64,000 nucleotides of DNA from Coturnix japonica (taxonomy: Eukaryota > Chordata > Aves > Galliformes > Phasianidae): positions 5,542,512-5,606,511 of the forward strand of contig NC_029532.1 of the NCBI RefSeq assembly GCF_001577835.2, in the 5' to 3' direction. The position numbers were made by a program, and so were the translations under genes. Each line of letters starts with the position of its first letter. Positions within the stretch are counted from its first letter, which is position 1. Below, one piece after another: positions 20,801-32,800 of the stretch. The notes beneath the pieces were generated by a model. That model ran no database searches and was not told the origin of the DNA. It saw nothing but the letters and a program-made list of their open reading frames with translations.

Positions 20801-23800
20801 ACCAGCAGCAACACTACCACACCAGCAGGGCCTTTGTCTCCCTCTACTGATCCAGTACACCCTGGGAAAGCCTATGGGCACTGTGTCCTGTGTCCGTGCA
20901 ATCTGCTGTATCACTCATGGGGCAGGGAAGCCAGACCCCAGTGGGACTATCCTGCTGTGAGCTCTCTGTGTGGCACTTTGGGGTGCATCCCAACTCCAAC
21001 AACCACCTGCTGGTACCCAGGGCTGAGCCCAGCATCCCCACCCACACCCTGCCCACCCCATGAGGATGCTCAGGATCCCATAGCAGAGGCAGTGCTCTGT
21101 AGCATCGCTCCCAGCAGTGTAATTAACCCAATACTGAATGCACCAAGCTCCAACAAGGCTGCTGCTGCAGGAAACCAGGCATTCTGATAATAAGGCCGAG
21201 CCATTTGTTGTAGGAAAACTATATGCTTAGAAAATTGGGGTGCTGGGAGTTAGGTTTGCATGGAGAGGAATAGGGGCAGCATATAGGTATGTAGCACACA
21301 GAGTAGGCCTAGGGGGAACAAAGGTTTATATTCAACTCCAAACAGAGCTATGAAATAGCATCAACTCCCAGGTCTTTGAGCAACAGTTCAAAAGCATTCT
21401 GAGTATTCTAGAAAGCTCAAACCTGAACTTTACCCCACATCCAGCAGTGAAATTCAAACGGGGCCCTTTCGCTGCTCTTTAATACAATGAGGGACACTCT
21501 ATATATACATTCACAAACCAATTGGTAATTTCCAGAGTCATTAACTCTGCAGGAACTCTCCTCTCCCTCTGGCTGATTCTGTTCTACCTCTGTGTTAATG
21601 CACAAAAACCTCAGCGCTCCCACTTAGAGGTGCTGGGCTGCGTTCAGCCCCTCTGGACTCACCCTGAGAGGGCAGGGAAGCTGTTCTTCCTTTTAAATCA
21701 GGGTATTTGCACTTAAAAGACACCGAAACATTTCTGTGAGCCGTTTCTCCCTTGTAGGACAGGATTGTTATTATTTCTTGGTGGGTTTTTTTTTTGCAAA
21801 CTTAAAGGAAAATGCAAATAAACCAATGACACTCCAGGAGATGAGAACATTGCTACACCTTTCACAGGGATAAGTGGATTATTAGGAGACGCTGTGAGGC
21901 TGTCACAGCTCTTACAAGGGAGGATTGTGGCTTGTCGGTGCTGATATGTGGTGTGCTGCAACCCGGGCTGGCCTTAGGGTCCCCTATGCCACCATCCCTT
22001 CCTTGGGAAGCACAGTGGGTTTTGGCACCTGCATGGTGACACTTTGGAGGATCCATCTGTATTAGGCAAATCTGTGCCTTATTTAAAGTGCTCTGAGCCC
22101 TGGCGAGGCTCATCCTCACCATCCAAAATAGCCATAATTTGATTTAGCAGCAAACCCTTCAGCAGCCGGCTGCATTCGAATTAAACCCACTTTAATTCCC
22201 AATGAAAAGTGTCCCTGTGTGTGTGGCTTCACCCAGTTTCACTCCTGTCCCATTCCCTGCTCAAATGGCAGCTGGCACAAAGTTTATGGCTGCACCCCAG
22301 GCCTCCAGGACCACAGTGTCCCACATAACTGATATCACTGTGCTACTCTTCCTATATCTCCAAGTGTATTCTTAACCACCATTTCCAGTTACAACGGCTG
22401 AGCTGGAACTATTTCATCAAGCAGGAAAGCAAGAAAATGAGATTCTGTTTCCCAGCCGTGTTGTTTCCTTGCTGAATGACAGTCTTGGGGAAAATCAGTA
22501 TCTGAAAACACATCAGCTCTCCCCTGGGTGGACAGTGGAGCTGGATTCTCCCCATCACCCCCAAGGCTCAGCCCCAGGCACGTGGCCATCCCTACATCCC
22601 ATTGCATAACCACAGACACGAGCCCTGAAGTCTCAGCAAATGCAAAATGATCCGTGCTTGAACGGAAAGCTTAAGGTTGTCAGACTTCTCCTGTGATCAA
22701 ATGCACCGACTCCTCAGGCTCCCCAGCCCTTACAGGGAGGATGTGACACGTTTCATATTAAATTGTCCCTACCTCTTTTTATTTCTTTTAAAGGAAAAGG
22801 AAGGGATCCAGAGTGTCAAATAAATCTAGCACTGGTGCTCACCCCGCATCTGCCTGAGGGCACTCTGCTCCTTCCAGTATCACCATACACCATACATTCC
22901 CAGTTCCCATTGTAGAACACATCCCTTGGGACCCCAAGTGCTGTCCTACCGTGCATCCTGCAGCTTTCACAAGCTTATGGGTGGAGAAGGGGAAGGCCTC
23001 GTTGCTGAGGTCGGTGTCCAGCAGCTCTTGCAGCACACCACGGCTGTGGGGGAACAGCAAAGCAGAGAGCTCACTGCTCTCCTCCTGGTGGGGGCATCAC
23101 CAACAGTTGCTTTCTCATCAGGTTGGATATTAGGAAAGATTTCTTCTCCAAAAGAGTGGTGAGGTGCTGGCATGGGCTGCCCAGGGAGTGGTGAAGTCAC
23201 CGTCCCTGGAGGTGTTCAAGAACTTTGGAGATGTGGCACCTGGGGATATGGTCAGTGGGCATGGTGGGATGGGTTGGGGATCTTAACCCATGAATGGGGC
23301 TCAGGGAAAGAGGCCACAGCCCACTCACCTCAGTGGACCCTGCAGGCTCATCATGCCCAGCTCCTCTGAGCAGTCGATGAGTTTGCACTGCAGCTTCATG
23401 TCCTGCAGCACCGTGGTGATGTGCGACCAGTTGTGCTGAGCCACGGCCCCACCGATGGCCAGGTAGTAGCCATCTCCTGGAAAATGACACCCCCCATCCC
23501 CAGCAGTGCTTTAAGATCAGCAGTATTGGGCTGGGGGTGATGATCTGCTCAGTGTAATGATGAGGCCATGAAAAACTCAACGGGCTGAAGTCAAAGGTAG
23601 CATAATGCAAGTGCTCTTGGCCTCCACTGGGCCACAGCAGCCTCACAAATCACTGCATATGCTTTCCTTTGCATGCAGCCTCCCCAGCATGGTGCAGTTC
23701 AGAGACACCGATGGGAAGGGAAGGAGCTGTGCGTGTGAGTATGAAGAGGAATTTCATCTTGTTGATAATCCTGGGTGAAAAATTCCCAAGGATGTGGTTT

Positions 23801-26800
23801 AGGAGCTGATTATTGCACAATCGATCTTTCCTCTTCCTTTCCTGCCACTACCAAATTACTCTCTGATATTCTGTCATAACGATAATAAGTGCAGCCACCT
23901 ACTGTAATTGGAAAAATAGACTCGCTCCTATTCAGCTTCTCCATCACCCGTCAAACCCTGCAGCTCTACCAACCACTCCCCATCACCCCACTGCCCCTGA
24001 GCATCAGGGATAAAGGGGTGTGGGATACCAGGGTGCAACACCACAGCAGCTGGCACAGTGCTGCCAGTGGGGCTGCAGCCCAATTTGGTGCCCTCCTCCC
24101 CTGCTGTTCCCTAATGCTATTCCTGCCCCCAGGGTTGGCTGCTCTGCTTCCTTTCAATTCCGCTTTATGGCAGCTGATAAGGGCTTTGGGAGAGGTCAGA
24201 GCACCATCCTGGCCTGAAGAAACCCAATAACACCGATGAGCAGCACAAGCCCCCGGCACAAAGGGGATAATTGGGTTATAGACAGCGAGGGGTGGAAGTG
24301 GAAAAAAACAGGTGGCTGCCATTAGGTAAATGCAATCAGCACTGTGCCCGCGGCCACACGTGGTCCTGAGCACAGTGAGGACAGAGGGCCCTGTGCTGAG
24401 CCCATCACTGTGGCTTCCCATCCCCACTGCTGGGAGCATCCCAGGGATGCTGCTGTGTGGCTCAGGCTGGAGGCACAAACCCCATTGCCCCATGCCCAGG
24501 GTTTTACCTTGGAAGGAAGGGGCCAGCGGGGAGCTGGGGTCACCGGGGCTGATCCTGCTGACGGTCAGGTCACTCTCTACCCCTCCACGCTTGTTAAGCA
24601 TGCAGGTGTACACGGTGCTGCCTGTGGGAGGGATGCATTGCCCACCTTCACTGCCCAGCATGGGGAGCACCAACACTTATCCCAATTACTGCCATTGCAC
24701 CTGGGTGCAGCGTGTCCTATCCAGAGATAGGAGCAAGGGCTGTATCATGCACAGAACAAAAGCTGGTTTGGGCTCCCACTGTGTGCTCTGGTTTAGGATG
24801 CCCCATGCTCAATGAGAGGGGCTGGCAGTACCTGGTGCTTTGCTCACATCAGCACTGAACAGCCAGTTGGCTGCTTTGGTGGCTTCGGGGCCAACCAGGT
24901 AGAACTTCCCAAAATAAGACATGTTGAAGAGAGCCAGGGCATTTCTGCATGTCAGGCATTCCTTCTTGATCTAAAATTAAAGCAAACACATTGCTGAAGC
25001 CATTTATGTAATGAGAAACACCACCAGGATACACACCTGGTGACTTTAAAGTTCAACGTAGGGCCTCAAAATATACATGAAAATATCAGTGTTAAGTTTA
25101 ACAAGTCCAGCCTCGTTTTTTATGTCAGTAACACAGTGAGAGCTATCAATAATAATGGTTCATCTAATCAAACCAGCCATTCCTCCCTCCATTTCCATGA
25201 GGTCCCTCACTCTGCACTGCACTTTGGGGACACCGAGCTGGCTGGGGAGCCAATGCTCTCCAGATGGAGCTTCCCCCAAGATGGTTTCATCTCTTTCCTT
25301 TGGGAAAGCAGCAATAAAACTCACACAGCCTCTTCTGAGCTTTCCAAGCACAAGCCATGAGTTTCACTTCATTTCATGGGAATGTTTCCCCCAGCTTTGA
25401 GTTCCCATCCCCATGAGCCTCCCCAACTCTATCCAAAGGCAGAATGCTGCAGGGCCTCTGGGGCCTCCAACACCCCCACCAGCTCCTGATGTGCCCTCAC
25501 ACTGCACTCACAATGTGGTGATGTGGTGGGAAGTCGAAGGTGTATTCATCTGCCAACAGCTGGTTGTAGGTGTAGTCCCTGTGCCGCTCCTGGCTGTAAG
25601 CACCGTAATAGTCATAATTCAGGACCTGGGGGAGAAGTGTGAGGATGGAGGGGAGTAATAGGAGGAACCCCAAAGCCAAAGGGCTGCTTCACACCATGCA
25701 GTGTGAAGCAGAGGGTCCTGTGATACATGGCTGAGCTGGTAGGTCCCCACTTAGCTGCCCCTTCCTACAGTTCCCAATGTACAGAAGGGACACTGATGCC
25801 CCCTGTTAGGGGCTGCCTGCTGCATAGGGACAGGCAGACACACACATCAAACTCCTCTTGCTTACTGTTAGAGTGAATTAATGGATGTTTTCCTGGACCT
25901 TTTCTGGGGAGATGCGCTGCTTTCAGGGCAGCCCGTCCCACATACCCAGCACTGTGCTTACCGGAGCTGCTCCTCCTGGGCTGAACCAACCTGGTCGCTC
26001 CCAGCCGTGCCTCTCCTGGAACACACAGCCCTGCTGGAGCAACTCCTGCTTGAGACAAAGCCAGAGAAATGGGGGGGAAAAAGAGGTTAAAAGCAGCACT
26101 TTTCTCCAAGCCCTCCTCCAGCCACCTCCAATGCACGCTCAAAACCCAACTCACAACCCCTCCGGCATCAGCTATCAGCAGCCAAAATCAGCTCTTGGGG
26201 TTGTTCTCTAAACCAGCTGAACTCCCCATTGCCTTGTGGACTGGCTGATCTTTGTGTCCCCCCTACAGCAGTATAAGCACCAAAACCTGCACTGCACAAA
26301 TCACTGCTTCGGGGATGGTAAATGCAGAGAGCACCATTGTCACCCAACCACCTCCATCATTATAGCAATAACATCAGAGATTCACACAGCAACTTTCTCA
26401 TTCCTGCTCTGTGCTCTCAGGAAAATCTCTCTATGCACAATTAATTAGGGATCCATTAAGATATTTTTGTTGGGTACCTCCGTTCGGAAAAGAATAGATT
26501 TTGCAGAATATTTCAGCAATGATTCAGTGCCTATTTATAAAACGCAGCACATGTTCTGGAGCTGCATGCACAAATACCAGGCTGTCAGTCAAATGGGCAT
26601 GGCTTATTAGACATGCTATTAAGAAAGAAATTGCATTCTCGGTGACAGAAAACAACAGAGCTGTCAACCAAACATCGGGGGCCGGTGGGGAGGAATGTCA
26701 GTTTTACTGCTCTCTGTTGGACAAAGGATGCTGTGGTGTGAATTTGAAGTCAGTGGAAAGGGCTCAGCTCCCTGATGTGCTCTTTGAGTGTTTTTGGGGG

Positions 26801-29800
26801 CTCTGAGCTCTGCTTTGTACTTTATCATCATCCGTTGACCAGTGCTATGTTGAGTCTTAGTTGAACATTTGGCATCTCCACCATCCAACTTCCATTGGGG
26901 TCAGCCCACCCCAGCATCCCTGCATTGAACAGTGGGTGAGCAGTTCCACGCTGATGGATGGGAGCAGGGATGCCCATGGGTGCCCACCTGGTGCAGAGGG
27001 TCCTTCCTCATGTTGCGCCCTGCCAGCGGCTCATCATGGGGGAAGACAACCGAGTAGTTCTTGGCATAGGACTCATGGCTCCGCTCCCGGATCCAGCGGT
27101 TGTTATCGGTGAGGGAGTGGTGGAACCTCCTGAAGGACAAAAAAGGGATGATGGACATCAGACCCCAGGGCACAGCCTCGCAATGAGAGGTGCTGGCAGC
27201 TGCTGTGGTGTCAAATTGGGATTTCTATTCCCTTTTGTAGGGAGGAGAGCAGAGAAACCCAAATCTCTTGCTCATCAAAACTCTCATCCCCATGGCTCTG
27301 CCATCCCTGAGCTCTGTGAGATCTATCGGAGCAGGATACAACCCTGCTGGGGAAAAATAAGAAATGAGAGAAATTGAGGTTAATTCTGCCCTGATTCAGC
27401 ACTGGGCAAACCTCAGAGAGCTCTTCTTGCACAACCCAGCCTGAAATGCAAGAAGAAGGGGGAGAGCCACGAACATTCCTCGCATTTTTCATCCAATTCT
27501 CCCTAGACTGAAACATAAATAAAACCCAAAGCATTTTACATTTGTTTGACATGTTTTCCTCTTTCAAACAGAAAGATCTCCTTGAAGGAATGTGCCAGTT
27601 CAGCACGGGCTCAGGGTGCTGTTGCCATACCCTGTGCCATAGCCCAGTGATTCCTAGACCATCACCTCTTGGCTGGAGGCATCTCTCTTGTCCCCATTGC
27701 CCAGAGCCCCCAGTTCTGCAGAGCAGCAGACAGGAGGTAAAGCATAATGTAACACATAGGACCATTCAGAATGGTATTTTTGGCTTTCTTCCCCACTCTG
27801 CCCACATGTGACAGGTGGCAGGGGACACATGGCAGGGGACACATGGCAGGGGATGGCCCCAACCCTGCCACCACAACCACACTGCTTTTAGACAGCAGGG
27901 AGAGGAGCAACAGCTGCCAGATGAAATATTTACAAGCGAGTGATTTGAGAGGATAAATATTTAAATGTGAAGGAATGGGAGTTATTTAAAGAGGAGCTCG
28001 GTAATCATAATAATAAAAACAAAAATAAAGAACAAAACAGGACTGATATCAGCTTGACAAATGCAGGAAAGACAGAACACCAGAAGGATTGGAGCACCCC
28101 AATGAGCCAAGGCTGTGCATGGCCATGATGCCCAATGGGACAGCAGCTGGCACAGCACCATTGCTCTGGTGGGGCCATGAGGCTGCTGCCTGCTTTGCAA
28201 ACCAGCATAGGTTGGATATAAGCAAAAAGTGTTTTAAAATAGGGCTGGTGAGGCATTGACACAGGTTGAATAGAGAGGTGGTGGTGCCCCATTCCTGCAG
28301 ACAGCAAAAGTCGGGATGGAGGGGCTCTGAGCACCCTATGGAGCTGTGGGTGTCCTTAATCACTGCAGCGAGTGGGACCTGATGTCCTTCCAACTCAAAC
28401 CATTCTGTGATTCTCTGTGTTAGCAGCAGCTCCCATGCTGGCTCCATGGTCTGCTTAGCACTGTTCCCATCAAAGCAATGTGATTTTCACAGATCTATCC
28501 CTGACAAGCTTGTTGCTGTCACAAGCAACCCTGCAAGAAAGCCCAAACCCAATCAGACACGATTGAACAAGTCAAAAGCAATTACAGAGCCAACATCTGC
28601 ACAGCCCAAATCTCCCAGCCCATGTAGTGCCGCAGAGAGGGAACACTAATCTTTCTCCAGTTGCAATCATCACCCCCGATTATTAACTTAGAGGATTAAG
28701 CACAGCACTAATTGAACAACAACACAGCCCAAACATAATTACCCTGTCCTTCCTCATCCCTGCCATCTCATCGTGTCTGATGGAAGCGGTTTGCGTAGAA
28801 ACAGAATGAGGCAAGTGAGATAAATCCCAAGTGTAAATTCATTAATGCCAAGGGCCTAATTGATTCCAGCTTCTCAGGGGGCAGGGGCTGCAGCATAGAC
28901 ACTGCCTAGACACCTGATTTTGACACCCACCCCCATGCTCCCCATTGGGTGCAAGCACAGCCTTGCCTGATGTCGTAGCCATACATATCCTTCTCTGGCC
29001 GGCCGTGGATGATCCAATGGGCCAGCTCCTTCCCACAGCCTCCTCCCAGCATCATCCCTGGGGAAGAGGTGAGGACACCAATGAGGCCAAGCACCATCAC
29101 TGCCGGGGTGCGGTCCTCACACTGGGATGCATGCAGTGGGGTTTCCTATGCTCTCTTACCGGCACTGTTGAAGCCACAGCCAAGGAAGAAACCTCGGACT
29201 TCTGGAGCCTCCCCCATGAGCGGTTTGTGGTCAGCTGTGAATGACTCTGTAGGACAAAGAGAGATGTATCAGCCAGGATCTGTCCTGCAGGGATCCTGCT
29301 CTGACCTCATCCTGCTCTTGCCATTGGTGGCTTCATTCCTCTATGGCTCTTGTACCCATCACAGCCATCAGCTGCATCCTTGGTGCACATCCCACATGAG
29401 AAAGGCAGAGCAGAACACCCTGCTGGAGGTGTGCCATCCTCCCTGCATTAGGGCAGTCTGTGCAACCATGCAAAACATGAGCTGGGTCTGCACTGCACCC
29501 AAACTTTGCTCCCATAATCACTGCAGGAACTCCCTTCCTAAGGGGCAGCTTTCTGTTCTGGTGGTGAAATATTTACAGCACAGCAGAAAGAACAAGCGTC
29601 TGCTATTTACTCCAGCTCTGCCTGATTCCAATGTGGCAAGCAGACCAGCAGCACCTTTAAATCAAGCAAAGGAGGAACGCTGACCCTTTGCAAATTACCC
29701 CACTGCATTGCAATCACTCGACATCTATCTATAAGCTGTCAGCTGTCTGCTGGTGGCCCCCAGCTCCACTCACGCTGCAATTCAATCAAAGCCAGGGCGC

Positions 29801-32800
29801 AGCACCTCTTTGTGCATGCTGCAGGGCCAGAGATGTGCCCTGCTTTCCCTCTGTGTACAATCCAGCTCCTTCCCAGAGCTCTTGAGGGTTTTCAGCAAAA
29901 AGGATTTATCTTTTTTTGGCATGTGGATGTTTTCAAGGCCAAACCAACTGCTTATGGCTCAGCTTGATGGTGCCATCATCCCTACCTGCTTGGGCTGCAA
30001 GGTGCTGGAAGCAAACCAAATGTCTTCAAGCCCCACAGTCACAATAATAACATAAATCTCAGGAAAACAGCAGTCACTACTTGAGAAAATGCATCCCTTC
30101 ATTCCCAGCTCAGCAGCCCCAGCATGCAGGGATTTGCAGAGCTGCGTGACCCCAGCATTACCAGCCCACCCCACAAAACTGCCCTCTTCTCTTTGTGGGT
30201 CTTAACTCTATCTGCTGGGATCCATAACCTAAAGGCAGCAGATTGGTGTTCCCAGGCACTGCATTACCTGGCCCACAAACAGTGGATTTGATGCCTGTCC
30301 TCTCCAGCACTGGCACTCTGTTGATGGCACCTTGGATGTGCTGCATAAAAACATCCCAGTCCAGGTCAAAGAGGCTGAAGGCAAATTTCTCCGATACCTG
30401 AGGGTGGGAAACAGGAATCAGGACACTAATTAGAGCACAGCTGATGGATAAGAGCCTCTCAGCCCTACCAACATCTTTGGTCACAGAGAATAGAGCTGCT
30501 TTGCAGATCCCAGTCTCTGGGTTTTTATCAACAGCTCAGTACAGAGTTGCAAAGCCAGCACCAAACCCAAAGCCCCTACATGTCTTGTTGTATATTGTGG
30601 ACAGGGGATGGGCATCATCTGGTGAGGGGGAGTCCCTCCTCCATGGGACAGAGGCATTGAAAAATGCAGCGTAAAGACTGGGACAGAGGCTGAATTAAGA
30701 TACAGTGACCCAGCAACACAGCAGGGTTAGCCCTGAGCCCTGCTTCGTTTCCTCATCACCTCCAGGCCAATGGGGACGATGCTTTCCTGAGCTCCCAAAA
30801 TCAGCCCACAGTCGGTTTCCCCAGGGTGGGCAGTGCAAGACCATGAGGAACTCACTGCTGAACCCACCCCACGCATGTGGGTCTCCTGCAAACTCGCCTG
30901 GCTTCCCCAAGAGCCTCCCAGCACCGCTCACCTCCTCCCAGAAGATGGGGTTTGACTCATAGCCACCCACGGAAAGGGCATCGCCTTGGAGACGGAGATA
31001 CACCGAGGCATCGTGATCCCGAACGTTCGGCATGTTCTGCAGGAAGGGGGTGCAGGAGTGAGCTGGGGTTGAGCTGCAGCAGCCCCAACAGCCCCATGTG
31101 CCCATGACCCCATCCCCATAGGGAAATCTGAGCAGGATGAGTGTGCAGCTGGACCACATCTGGGCTGCACCATGCTCTGCGCTCCAATCCTAATGGGGGA
31201 GAGGGAGCTCAGGGAGACCCCATAATCTGTGTGCTTGATTCCAGGTGGCTCAGTGGCTACGGTGTGATCCCAGATCCTGCTCTTAGCTTGACTTTGTCTG
31301 CCACCCACCTACGTGGGAGAAAATAAGAGCACAGCAGCATGCAGGGAACGAGGGATTTGTTCCTGTGAATGATGAATAAGTGAACATTGCCAAGGTATTG
31401 TTGTAGGGCCTCCCGCATTTCATGTTGACAAACGAAATGAGGTGGATGGAGCAGGATGCACTGGGGCTTGCAAGCTGCAGCCTCCGCTCTGAGCCTCTTC
31501 CTTGCTGTGTTTGCACAGCCCAGCAGAGCTACTGGGATGGAAGGGTGAACAGACACCAGTACTTCTGAATATGAGGCATCAAGGACTGAAAGCTCCAACT
31601 TAGAGATTGTGTCAGTGGGGTGGAAACTAATTAAAGTGTTACTCTGCAAGCCGTGGCACCTGAGTGAATGAAACCTGCTTTGGCTCCTGAGCCATTCTCC
31701 ATAGCCAGAAGGCAGAACAGATTTCTCAGGGTGGTGCAGAAATGCCTGGAGAGCCACAACAGCTCTGCTCGTTCAGAAGGTGTTTGGCATCTTTATGAGA
31801 GCTGCTTTGAGACGCCAAGCACGTCAGAGACCCTACAGTAATCCCATTGAGAACAAATAAATAAATAAGAAGAAAGGATCCTGCTAGATTGTAACATCAT
31901 TAAATACTAAATATGGCTCTAATAAGGCAGGCAGCTGGAGGAGAAGCTGGGGGGTGCTTGCAGAACAGGAGGGGGTCCTAAAGGTCATATGGGGCCAGGA
32001 GGGGTGGTTCTGTTTCTACCCATCACCAGGGCACACATAGAAGAGCAGTGCAGGACCCACCTGGATACCCTCAATGCGTTCGGTCACCACGTAGGCGTGA
32101 TGCATCGCCACCAATGGCACGTGCACACCTGCCAGCCGGCCCAGGGCACGTGCCCACACCCCTGTGGGGACACAGAGCACAGTAGATGGGGCACACAGAG
32201 CATATCAGCTGGTGGACAGGGGCTTGGTGCACCCCTGGCTTATGCTGTACAAAGCAGAGCTGTCCCATCCATACCTGCACAGTTGACCACGCAGGGAGTC
32301 TGGATTGTCCCATGGGCCGTCTCCACTGCATGCACCCTCTTCACCCCAAAGTCATCTGTTCTGACCTGGATGCCAGTGACGGGGCAGTTCTCTATGATCT
32401 GAGGGTGGAGAAAAAGAGGCAGAGTCAGAGCTGGGATCACCCCTGGGAAAGATGGAGCTCAGCAGCGTTCTGGCCATCTTGCTTTTGGAACAGTGACTCC
32501 TCTTATTGCTGACCGTAACAGGCATTAATTAGTAATTGGGCATTACCGTAGCACCTCTGGCTGCTGCTGCTCTGGTAAGGGTGGAGCAGGTGCCAGCAGG
32601 ATCCATGGTACCATCTTTGGGGACGTATAGTGTGCCATAGAGGTCATCCACATTCATCAGTGGGTACAGCTCCTTGGTCTGTGCTGGGGTCAGGACGTGT
32701 GACTCCACACCATACACCTTCCCCAGCTGCCAGCAGACAAGAAAACCATGAGTGTGAACTCATCCCATGCTGGAGGAGACCCAAGGATACGTTTTGCTCC

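Noticed and set aside
21520-21545. Inverted repeat AGAGTCATTAACTCT resembling an HNF1 site
   Set aside because: Only a half-site ATTAAC fits, and a match this short is expected by chance in a 2.2-kb intron.
27599-27622. A string resembling an RE1/NRSF site (TTCAGCAC start) in SARDH intron 9
   Set aside because: The left half fits but the right half does not match the GGACAGCGCC part of the motif.
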